Shown here: piece after piece, positions 1-6,126 of the stretch
Layout: every line of letters starts with the position of its first letter
How positions within the stretch are numbered: position 1 is the stretch's first letter
DNA from: Planctomycetota bacterium
GTDB taxonomy: Bacteria > Planctomycetota > GCA-002687715
Reading direction: 5' to 3'
Assembly (NCBI GenBank): GCA_013213915.1
Contig: JABSRK010000221.1
Span: forward strand, 1-6,385
Length of the DNA: 6,385 nucleotides
Notes under the pieces: model-generated
The model's input: only the letters and a program-made list of their open reading frames with translations
The model's database searches: none
What the model was told of the DNA's origin: nothing
Position numbers and translations under genes: made by a program

Positions 1-1018
1 TGGCGACTTGGGGGAGACTGAACGTGTCTCCCGCTGCGACGTCCGTGCCGAGGCCAAGTCGCACGCCTTCGGTGATCATCTTGGCGACGGGCATGGTGCC
101 GTTGCCGAGAAAGAGCTGGCTGGTCGGGCAGTGGGACACGCCGGTATGGGTCGTCGCGAGGCGCGCGATTTCGTTGTCGTCGCAGTGCACGGCGTGGGCG
201 AGGACAGAGCGCGGACCCAGCAACCCACACCCGTCGTAGGCGTCCAGGTAGCGTGCGACACCAAAGGTGCGACGGACCGCCTCCACCTCCTCACGGTTCT
301 CGGCCAGGTGTGTCGTGAAGAGCACGCCCCGGTTCCGGACATGCGTCCAGAAGTCGCCGAGCGCGCGCAGGGACTCGGGCTCGAAGCTCAGCGCGAATCG
401 CGGTACGAGAGCCACGTGTACGAGCGCGTCGTCGAGCGCTTCCTGAGGGGGGTGCCACCGGTCGATCTCCGCGCTGCAGAGCCGCAGGGCCTCGTCGATG
501 GGAGTTACGAGGGCGTCGGGCCCGATCACCATGGTCGTGCGTCCGGCGATGGCCCGCATACCGCGGGCGCCTAGCTCCTCGAATAACGCGTCCTGAGCGG
601 CAGGGAACTGGGACCCGTAGATCAGGGCGGTGGTTGTTCCGCATGCGAGCATGGCTGCGATCATGTCCTTCGCGGCCATCCGCGCGACGGCCGGGTCGGC
701 GAGCCCGGCCTCCGCCGGGAAGATGCAGCGCTCGAGCCACTGAAGGAGCGATCCGTCCCCCCGGCTGTGTACGGCATGCACCTGCGGATAGTGAACATGC
801 GTGTCGATGAAGCCGGGGAGGACGAACTGTCCTCGGTGGTCGTGGACGTCGGCGCCTCCTGGTATGGACGCTTCGTCCCAGGCGCCGGACGCCACGATCT
901 TGCCGCCGTCGTCGACGACGACCATGCCGTCCGTGTGCTCGGCGAGGGCGGACATGGCGTCAGGGAGAGCCGGTGCCCCGGTCAGGTGGAAGATATGTCC
1001 GCGCCAGACGGTCGTCAC
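1..1018 (-). CDS. guaD: Guanine deaminase, N-terminal 339 codons (3' end outside window)
   Basis: Zinc-dependent amidohydrolase that converts guanine to xanthine and ammonia in cytoplasmic purine salvage. Visible are the HxH metal motif in PGFIDTHVHYPQ (H74, H76; Q79 follows, a position that contacts guanine in the family), TTTAL at 128-132, MRAIAGR at 154-160, the PRF substrate loop at 206-208, THLAEN with H237 and E240, LAHAVHC with H275 and H278, CPTSQLFLGNG at 297-307, and GTDVAAG with catalytic D326. The order and spacing match E. coli GuaD along the whole visible length, so this is guanine deaminase rather than an SAH or cytosine deaminase. About 100 C-terminal residues are missing because the window ends. 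I chose the GTG at 1018 because it begins the expected first beta strand (VTTVWRGHIF). No Shine-Dalgarno sequence precedes it; a promoter lies immediately upstream. All key residues seen are intact. Confidence 0.92.
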   Translation of the reverse strand, partial: MTTVWRGHIFHLTGAPALPDAMSALAEHTDGMVVVDDGGKIVASGAWDEASIPGGADVHDHRGQFVLPGFIDTHVHYPQVHAVHSRGDGSLLQWLERCIFPAEAGLADPAVARMAAKDMIAAMLACGTTTALIYGSQFPAAQDALFEELGARGMRAIAGRTTMVIGPDALVTPIDEALRLCSAEIDRWHPPQEALDDALVHVALVPRFALSFEPESLRALGDFWTHVRNRGVLFTTHLAENREEVEAVRRTFGVARYLDAYDGCGLLGPRSVLAHAVHCDDNEIARLATTHTGVSHCPTSQLFLGNGTMPVAKMITEGVRLGLGTDVAAGDTFSLPQVA

Positions 1019-1142
1019 GGGTGGATTGTAGCGGTGTCGCTCACCGGCGGTCAGCAGGACAGCCGTCGGAGGATCGCCATGCAGGCAACGGCTAAGACGG
1101 CGAACCCGAATCTCACGGCTACCACGTTGGTGGCACCGTCCC
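1019..1142. other. Intergenic region between the TraB-like gene and guaD
   Basis: This 124-bp gap carries the guaD promoter at its guaD-proximal end. I see no convincing intrinsic terminator: the best stem is a weak CCAC/GTGG pair near 1121-1133 with no following T run. Read-through from the upstream three-gene set into guaD is therefore not excluded. The minus strand also holds a 24-codon reading frame (1125-1051, GTG start) that encodes a hydrophobic stretch followed by ILRR; it is too weakly supported to call a gene. Confidence 0.5.
1025..1054 (-). promoter_or_regulatory. Sigma-70-type promoter of guaD, predicted leaderless
   Basis: Reading the minus strand, CTGACC (1054-1049, 4 of 6 to TTGACA) is followed by an 18-bp spacer and TACAAT (1030-1025, 5 of 6 to TATAAT). 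Only six bases, CCACCC, separate the -10 box from the GTG start. Transcription would therefore begin at or within a base or two of the start codon, leaving no room for a Shine-Dalgarno site. That purine-rich sites are absent supports this. The start site is inferred from spacing alone. Confidence 0.55.
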
Positions 1143-3032
1143 TCAGCGAATGAAGCGTTCGGCCCAGCTGCGCACTTCGTGGCCGTTCAGGACGTGGGCG
1201 CGGCGGAGCCGTTCGAGCGTAGTCGAAGAGAACGAGCTCAGCGGGAGATACACGATGTGCTTGCCCAGCGTCGTGGCCTGCTGCTTCGCCTCAGGGCTCG
1301 GAGGCGTCGGACCTGAATACGCGACGTAGCGATCACGCCCGTACCAGAGCGCGGCGAGGAGCAGACGCTCGGAAGGACGTCGGGCTTGTTCGAAGCGCAG
1401 GTCTTCCCACACGTCGGGGATGAGCATGGGCGGTAAGATGAACATGCAGCCACCGTAGAAGTTGCGTCCGACCCCGGGCCCCACGATGTCTTCACTCTGA
1501 TCGGTGGAGTAGAAGGCCAGGGTGGACTCGTTGTCGTGCTCGGCCATCCACGTCGTGCGCCACGGGAAGCGCGTTCCGAAGTCGTCCTCTTCGAAGATGA
1601 TGACGAGCGCGCCCACGTCGCCGGCCACGCGCGGTTCTTCCTTGACGTGGACGCGTCGCTTGTGCCAGTCCCGCAGCGTCTCTCGCAGCGCGATGCCGTC
1701 CTTGAACGACGAGGTGAACGGCTCGGTGCGTACGAGCGACAGTCCCGCGAGACCGAGGGCGCGGCGGGCGACGTAGTCACGGAAGTTCTCGATGACGACG
1801 TCCTCCGGCGGCCACGAGCAGTGTCGTGACATGTCCCATCCCCGCTTCCAGATCTCCCGGTTCCGTCGATCAGGACGCCGCCGTAGCGACAACGGCCGCC
1901 ACTCCGCCGACTCGCCCGGGGTGCGGCATGTGGCCTCCGCGGTGCCGTGCTCGGTTTCGAGGAGCAGGCGGGTCATGTGGGCCATGGGTTCGAGGGGTTC
2001 CTGCGCCCCCTCCGGCGATGGGGAGTCCGGCAGGTCTTCGTTTGGGACCTCGAGATGTTCGATTTCGCCGTTTGGCGGATAACGACTCGAGCTGCGCAGA
2101 ACGCTGATGGCGAAGTCGTTGCCCACGCATCCCTTGGCCGCGGTCGCGAGGGTCCACGTATCCGGAATGAGCCGACGTCTGCGTACGCACAGCTTGCGTG
2201 CGTACGACAGCAGAGTCTGGAGCGCCCGTGGCGTCGCGCGCTCCAACGAGTCCGGGAACGCGGCTTCGTAGTGGGCGCGTGACTCAGCGAGGAGGTCTTT
2301 CAGGCCGAACACCTCGTCGAAGTCGTCGAGGGCGATGCCGCCGCGGTGTTCTTCCCAGCGCCACGTGGTATGGGGCGTCTCGCCGATCACGTGGGGCAAT
2401 GACGACGGGCTCACCGTCGTTACGGTGATCTGGTCGGCTGGCGGCCCCTCGTCGTCATGGAGCTGGTCCGTGCCCTCTTCCAGGTGGCGTCGCACGCTTT
2501 CCCAGTGGGCGAGACCGCAGAGGAAGAGCACCTTGCCGTCAGGGCCAGCGGCGTCCTCGATCGCTCGCAGTCGCGCGGCCATGTGTCGCTCGCGAATCTC
2601 ATCCTGGTCCGTGCGTTCCTGGAGTGTCAGCCATGGCTGAACCGCCTGGTACCACGTGTCGAGACCCAGCCCGTGAAGAGCGTGGGGATCGGGGATCGTC
2701 ACCGGGCGCGCATGGAATTCGTCCACCTCGGCGTCTACGAAGTAGGTGGGGGTGCGCTCTCCGCGGGCCACCCGCAGGGCCTCCATGATGCCGTCGCAGG
2801 GGTCGATGGGTACGTACCAGAGCTGCTCATTTTCTGGGTCCAGGAACTCCGGGATGCCGCGATAGACCACGACGCTGATCTTCGGGAGCTGGTCGAGTCC
2901 CTGGTCGATCGCGTACTCAAGTGACGGGGGTAGCTCGACGGCGAGCGCGTCCCACCGCGTTTCGAGCATCCGTCGGCGCGCCTCGATTGCGAACGCGAGC
3001 CGTCCGTGAACGAGGGGGAGGGGCGTGATCAC
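1143..3032 (-). CDS. Two-part protein: TraB/TIKI-like N-terminal half plus unassigned C-terminal half
   Basis: Predicted 629-residue soluble protein with no signal peptide or membrane segment. Residues 1-180 look like the TraB/ChaN/EreA (TIKI) fold: LVHGRLA with H9, then ALAVELPP with E33 after a strand, YVPIDP (73-78), an RERHMAARL helix with H150, and a second strand ending in LCGLAHW with G173 and H176. Similar blocks occur in proteins beside MoxR ATPases (DUF5682-like); this link is from memory and untested. Residues about 320-350 are a Pro/Glu/Asp-rich linker. Residues 405-629 form a separate compact region with CSWPPEDVVIENF, EPFTSSFKDGI, LRDWHKRR, VIIFEEDD and a C-terminal HVLNGHEVRSWA; I cannot assign it. 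The GTG at 3032 is chosen because it overlaps the upstream stop as GTGA, which suggests translational coupling. An in-frame ATG at 3068 would add 12 residues inside the upstream gene. Confidence 0.8.
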   Translation of the reverse strand: MITPLPLVHGRLAFAIEARRRMLETRWDALAVELPPSLEYAIDQGLDQLPKISVVVYRGIPEFLDPENEQLWYVPIDPCDGIMEALRVARGERTPTYFVDAEVDEFHARPVTIPDPHALHGLGLDTWYQAVQPWLTLQERTDQDEIRERHMAARLRAIEDAAGPDGKVLFLCGLAHWESVRRHLEEGTDQLHDDEGPPADQITVTTVSPSSLPHVIGETPHTTWRWEEHRGGIALDDFDEVFGLKDLLAESRAHYEAAFPDSLERATPRALQTLLSYARKLCVRRRRLIPDTWTLATAAKGCVGNDFAISVLRSSSRYPPNGEIEHLEVPNEDLPDSPSPEGAQEPLEPMAHMTRLLLETEHGTAEATCRTPGESAEWRPLSLRRRPDRRNREIWKRGWDMSRHCSWPPEDVVIENFRDYVARRALGLAGLSLVRTEPFTSSFKDGIALRETLRDWHKRRVHVKEEPRVAGDVGALVIIFEEDDFGTRFPWRTTWMAEHDNESTLAFYSTDQSEDIVGPGVGRNFYGGCMFILPPMLIPDVWEDLRFEQARRPSERLLLAALWYGRDRYVAYSGPTPPSPEAKQQATTLGKHIVYLPLSSFSSTTLERLRRAHVLNGHEVRSWAERFIR

Positions 3033-4270
3033 TTCTTCTTCGATCCCTTGAGGACCCAGGTCTTCCACGCCGTGGCGACGTCTTCCGGATAGTGCCCGTA
3101 CGTCGCCTTGAGCGCGTTCCGCAGCCCCTCTTGAGGCATGACGTCTGGACGCGTGTGAAGGAGCGCCGCGCAGAGTTGACCGAACCGCTTCGGGTCGATC
3201 CCGAGGAGGTACTTCACGAGGCTCCAGGCCTGCAGGCGGCTCGCCAATGTCAGGCCCCGCTCGGGCGTCACAGAGAGGGCTCCGAGCTCTCCCGCCTTGC
3301 CGGACGCGACGAGGTTGCGCACCGCCTGGTTCCAGTCGCGGGGGACATCAGTCCCCGCCGGCAGTGTTCCCGCTTCATCCGTTCTCGTGCGGGCCGATTT
3401 CGTCTGGCGCCATTCGAAATAATGCGCGAGACCGACCCGTATCCATGCGGGAATACCGCCTTCAAGTCGGCGGTGGATGCGTAGAAGCTGCAGCGAGGAC
3501 GCGTGCAGCACACGCCGCCGGATCGCTGCCGATGGGGCGTCGTCTACCGTGATCGCGGTGACCGGGCCAGACCCGAGGATCTCACCACCGAGACCCCGCG
3601 TTTGCGGCTGGAAGAGGTGCCGCCGGAACGCGTCGTGGGGAGACTGGTTCGAGAACAGGAACAGCTCGCAGCCCTTGTGTGCGAGCGGTCGATAGCCCGA
3701 GTTGTATGTGGAGGGTTTCAGGCCGCCGTTTTCATCGAGGTCCAGCAGATCTTCGATGGCGCGTTGGATTTGTACGGTGCGGATTGCCCACAGGTGCGTC
3801 CTTTGATGTCCTGTGAGCCTGGTCGATCGCGGCGTGACCTTCGGGAAGAACGCGCGCAGCCGAATGGCCTCTTCCGGCGTCAGGTCATCGACCTGGGCGT
3901 CCTTGAGGAAGCCGACGATCGTCCAGTGCCTGGTCCAGATGATGGATGGTCGGATCTTCGGATCGACTCGCGTGAGCCACGGCATGACCTTCGCCGCCTC
4001 TTCGCCGATCATTCTGCGCGGCTGCTTCGGGCCGTTTTTCGGGACCACCTGGTCGCCGGCCTCGATCGCCCGCATGCAGTAGTAGGACGCGCTGTCGATC
4101 GGACCATTTTCTGCGGACCGCATCGGCATCGGGACGATGCGTGTCGCACCGAGATCCAGGTCCTGCGCCGGGTCGCCCCTCAAGGCCAGCGAAGCGGGCC
4201 TCACGTCCGTCTGGGCTGCGGCGAAACTGCTGAGGACCAAGAGCGCGATGATCCCGTTGCTGGTCTTCAT
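3029..4270 (-). CDS. Secreted degenerate Peptidase_MA/DUF1570-like protein
   Basis: 413-residue exported protein. Residues 1-19 are a signal peptide: MKTSN, a hydrophobic core, and AAA|Q cleavage after A19. Residues about 195-290 follow the layout of Peptidase_MA/DUF1570 gluzincins: a strand with FLFSNQSPHDAF, a glycine-rich GLGGEILGSG segment, the zinc-helix position, then PAWIRVGLAHYFEW. The C-terminal LQAWSLVKYLLG (346-357) and final tryptophan-rich helix (AWKTWV) also fit that family. The usual HExxH reads H256-A-S-S-L, and the usual glutamate of the EGLAxYFE motif is V279, so two ligands and the catalytic acid are gone and protease activity is unlikely. The start is the ATG at 4270, which has GAGGGGG nine bases upstream and gives a normal signal peptide. 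A TTG at 4336, overlapping the ATPase stop as TTGA, would add 22 residues. The family link is by motif and helical pattern. Confidence 0.82.
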   Translation of the reverse strand: MKTSNGIIALLVLSSFAAAQTDVRPASLALRGDPAQDLDLGATRIVPMPMRSAENGPIDSASYYCMRAIEAGDQVVPKNGPKQPRRMIGEEAAKVMPWLTRVDPKIRPSIIWTRHWTIVGFLKDAQVDDLTPEEAIRLRAFFPKVTPRSTRLTGHQRTHLWAIRTVQIQRAIEDLLDLDENGGLKPSTYNSGYRPLAHKGCELFLFSNQSPHDAFRRHLFQPQTRGLGGEILGSGPVTAITVDDAPSAAIRRRVLHASSLQLLRIHRRLEGGIPAWIRVGLAHYFEWRQTKSARTRTDEAGTLPAGTDVPRDWNQAVRNLVASGKAGELGALSVTPERGLTLASRLQAWSLVKYLLGIDPKRFGQLCAALLHTRPDVMPQEGLRNALKATYGHYPEDVATAWKTWVLKGSKKK

Positions 4271-4279
4271 GCCTCGGAG

Positions 4280-4286
4280 CCCCCTC
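4280..4286 (-). promoter_or_regulatory. Ribosome binding site deciding the start of the secreted protein
   Basis: GAGGGGG ends nine bases before the ATG at 4270, within a longer purine run that also contains GAGGAG. It supports the ATG over the upstream TTG at 4336. It lies in the 62-bp gap after the ATPase stop, where I see neither a terminator nor a good promoter, so the secreted-protein gene probably shares the ATPase transcript. Confidence 0.55.
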
Positions 4287-4332
4287 TCCTCAGCACACCC
4301 ATACGGATCACCATTGGCGAGTGAAGTTCGGA

Positions 4333-5241
4333 TCAAACCTCGTCCTCTTCGAGGTCATCGGGGGTCGTGAAAAAGCCGCTGAAGTCCTGGACGTTACCCA
4401 GCATGAACTGGCCCTGGGCGCGGGCCTCGAAGTTCTCCGCATCGGGGCCGAGTACCTGCTCGACGGCGCGATGAAACGCGCTCTCGAGGTCTTCGGAGAG
4501 ATCTGCCTGCTGTAGCTTGAGGGCGTAGCGCATGATATTGACGCCATCGCGGGTGCTGTAGTTCAGGCGGAATCGATGACCCTCCTGGAGAAACCCGCAA
4601 GTAAGGTCGAGCAGATTCTCCGGCGCGAAGTCGACGTTGTATCTGAGGATCGACATCTCGTCTTCGCGGGATGGGAACCCGATCTCGATCATGGGTTGAA
4701 GCCGGGAGACGATGTAGTCCGGCACCTCGTAGGTCGACGCGTCGTCGTTCATGGTGACGCAGCACCGGAAGTCCTCGTGCGCATCGATACGGGCGCCGGC
4801 GACGATACTCTCGACGTAGCGCCGGTAGTCGAGCAGCGGCGCGAGGCTCGCCCAGGACTTCTCCGACATGCGGTTGGCCTCGTCCAGGATCGCGATTCCG
4901 CCGTCGATCATGGCCGTGACCAGCCCCGAGGCGTGGTAGCTGATGTTGCCCGATTCCGAGAGGACGGGCGTGACCAGCAGGTCCTCCGGGCGCGTGTCCA
5001 TGGTGCATTGGAAGATGAACACGGGCTGGTCCATCGACTCTGCGGCAGCCTGGGCGAGGGTCGTCTTGCCCATACCCGGCTGCCCCACGATACGCGGGCA
5101 CAGGGGCAGGTCGTTATCGGTGACCATCGTCCAGCAGGCGAGCAGCTGCTCGAGCAGTTCTTGCTGACCGATCCACCGCGTCCCCTTCGTCACCGGCTCC
5201 GCCAGGACGAGGTCCGTTTCGCTGATCCTCGCTCGCCGCAT
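4333..5241 (-). CDS. MoxR/CbbQ-type AAA+ ATPase (AAA_5)
   Basis: 302-residue cytoplasmic ATPase of the MoxR/NirQ/CbbQ class, whose members use ATP hydrolysis to remodel or load metal into partner proteins. Visible are Walker A GQPGMGKT (53-60), Walker B IAILDEAN (116-123) with D120 and E121, sensor 1 in CVTMND with N165, an arginine finger in YIVSRLQP (R180), and a sensor 2 candidate in STRDG (R231). RPEDLLVTPV after strand 2 is the typical MoxR/dynein-like insertion motif. The C-terminal lid region is followed by an acidic tail (DDLEEDEV). Length is normal for the class. The start at 5241 is chosen because upstream in-frame codons to 5448 run into the divergent methyltransferase gene and because a -10 box lies seven bases before this ATG. 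It is first of three same-strand genes. The usual von Willebrand A partner is not encoded in the window. Confidence 0.9.
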   Translation of the reverse strand: MRRARISETDLVLAEPVTKGTRWIGQQELLEQLLACWTMVTDNDLPLCPRIVGQPGMGKTTLAQAAAESMDQPVFIFQCTMDTRPEDLLVTPVLSESGNISYHASGLVTAMIDGGIAILDEANRMSEKSWASLAPLLDYRRYVESIVAGARIDAHEDFRCCVTMNDDASTYEVPDYIVSRLQPMIEIGFPSREDEMSILRYNVDFAPENLLDLTCGFLQEGHRFRLNYSTRDGVNIMRYALKLQQADLSEDLESAFHRAVEQVLGPDAENFEARAQGQFMLGNVQDFSGFFTTPDDLEEDEV

Positions 5242-5248
5242 GGGCGGC

Positions 5249-5275
5249 AGTATAACGACGTGGCTTGCGTGTCCG
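5249..5275 (-). promoter_or_regulatory. Promoter of the ATPase gene, predicted leaderless
   Basis: On the minus strand, TATACT (5254-5249, 5 of 6 to TATAAT) is followed by GCCGCCC and the ATG at 5241. The best -35 is CGGACA (5275-5270, 4 of 6) with a short 15-bp spacer, so the -10 box carries most of the support. Transcription should start within a base or two of the ATG, and no Shine-Dalgarno site is present. This is the same arrangement as at guaD. Confidence 0.5.
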
Positions 5276-5292
5276 GGCGCGTTTGTTTCAAT
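5265..5292 (+). promoter_or_regulatory. Weak candidate promoter of the methyltransferase gene
   Basis: TTGCGT (5265-5270, 3 of 6) and TTCAAT (5287-5292, 4 of 6) are separated by 16 bp. The gene needs a promoter in this 75-bp divergent gap, and this is the best match, but it is poor. Its -35 half overlaps the ATPase promoter, so the two could compete for polymerase. Confidence 0.25.
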
Positions 5293-5293
5293 G

Positions 5294-5311
5294 CTTCTCG
5301 AAGCGAGGAGG
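5294..5311 (+). promoter_or_regulatory. Shine-Dalgarno site of the methyltransferase gene inside an inverted repeat
   Basis: AGGAGG (5306-5311) lies five bases before the GTG at 5317 and decides that start. The bases CTTCTCG (5294-5300) can pair with CGAGGAG (5304-5310) across an AAG loop: seven base pairs, one of them a T-G wobble. This hairpin would bury most of the Shine-Dalgarno site, provided that the 5' arm is transcribed. Confidence 0.6.
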
Positions 5312-5316
5312 AATCG

Positions 5317-6126
5317 GTGGGGAAGACCGCCAAGAAATACACAGCCAAGAGCGCCGACCGTCATGACCTGTACGAGAAGTCCGTGCAGTGTCCGGAGGCC
5401 GACGTTCGCTTCCTCGGTCGCGTGTTTCGTACCGCGCGAGGGCGTCACCCACGAACGCTGCGCGAGGATTTCTCAGGCACGTCGCTCCTGTGCGCGGAGT
5501 GGGTCAAGAGTCGCGCAGAGCGCGAGGCCTGGGGCGTCGATCTGGACGTGGAGGTCCTCGAGTGGGGACGGCAGCACAACATCACTCCGCTGGGAGAGAA
5601 GGCGAAACGGGTTCACCTCACCGAGGGCGACGTCCTGATCCCGAAGCGCCCGTTGGTCGATGTCCAGGTCGGCTTCAACTTCTCGTACTGCATCTTCCAC
5701 GACCGCAAGACGCTGCTGAAGTACTTCAAGGCAGCGCGCAACTCGCTCGGCCGTGACGGCATCTACTTCCTCGATATCCACGGCGGCCAGGAGGCCCACG
5801 ACAAGCTCACCGAGAACAAGAAGCTCCCGGGCTTCAAGTACGTGTGGGAGCAGGGTGCGTTCAGCCCGGTGACCCACAAGCGCATGAGCTGGATCCACTT
5901 TCACTTCCCGGACGGGAGCAAGATCAAGAAGGCGTTCACGTACGACTGGCGTATCTGGACCTGCCCCGAGCTGCGGGACCTGCTGATGGAGGCCGGTTTC
6001 AAGGAGGCCCGTGTGTACTGGGAAGGCACTGACAGCGAGACCGAGGAGGGCAACGGGATCTACCGCGAGACCAAGAGCGGCGAAAACGATCCCTCGTGGA
6101 TCGCTTACGTCGTTGCGTTGAAGTGA
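5317..6126 (+). CDS. Class I SAM-dependent methyltransferase
   Basis: 269-residue soluble Rossmann-fold methyltransferase; the substrate is not evident. The SAM-binding core includes motif I as LREDFSGTSLL (48-58), where EDFSGTS replaces the common DxGxGxG, then the acidic strand-2 end GVDLDVEVL (73-81), GDVL (104-107) as the adenine-contacting loop, VGFNFSYCIF (118-127) as strand 4, and GIYFLDIHGG (148-157) as strand 5. The C-terminal part has FKYVWEQGAF, FTYDWRIWTCPELRDLLMEAGF and VYWEGTD, which I remember as conserved in a family of unassigned bacterial methyltransferases; this needs a search. The GTG at 5317 is chosen for its AGGAGG five bases upstream; the in-frame extension to 4576 is only antisense to the ATPase. 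It overlaps the next gene by GTGA, so the two are probably translated together. Confidence 0.88.
   Translation: MGKTAKKYTAKSADRHDLYEKSVQCPEADVRFLGRVFRTARGRHPRTLREDFSGTSLLCAEWVKSRAEREAWGVDLDVEVLEWGRQHNITPLGEKAKRVHLTEGDVLIPKRPLVDVQVGFNFSYCIFHDRKTLLKYFKAARNSLGRDGIYFLDIHGGQEAHDKLTENKKLPGFKYVWEQGAFSPVTHKRMSWIHFHFPDGSKIKKAFTYDWRIWTCPELRDLLMEAGFKEARVYWEGTDSETEEGNGIYRETKSGENDPSWIAYVVALK

Noticed and set aside
8..574. 188-residue plus-strand reading frame at the window start
   Set aside because: It is the complement of guaD, whose metal-binding motifs are all in the minus-strand frame.
907..925. Repetitive GTC/GAC stretch as a repeat or operator
   Set aside because: It simply encodes consecutive Val and Asp residues (VVVDD) near residues 33-37 of guaD.
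1121..1133. Stem after the TraB-like gene as intrinsic terminator
   Set aside because: Only four strong pairs, and no T run follows on the minus strand.
3503..4324. 273-residue plus-strand reading frame
   Set aside because: It lies opposite the secreted protein gene. Long antisense frames are expected in high-GC coding DNA, and it shows no recognisable motif.
1143..5241. Known defence or toxin-antitoxin system
   Set aside because: Although AAA+ ATPases occur in defence systems, I find no nuclease, reverse transcriptase, deaminase effector or vWA partner in the set, so no named system can be supported.
5285..5290. TTGAAA on the minus strand as -35 box for the ATPase promoter
   Set aside because: It is a good match to TTGACA but lies about 31 bp from the TATACT box, far outside the 16-18 bp range.
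4576..5316. Plus-strand in-frame extension of the methyltransferase frame, giving 516 residues
   Set aside because: It is antisense to the ATPase coding region, and its composition is Arg/Asp/Val-rich shadow sequence. The GTG at 5317 has a strong Shine-Dalgarno site.
5242..5448. N-terminal extension of the ATPase to 371 residues
   Set aside because: It would run antisense through the start of the methyltransferase gene and past the predicted promoter. The ATPase domain is complete from the ATG at 5241.
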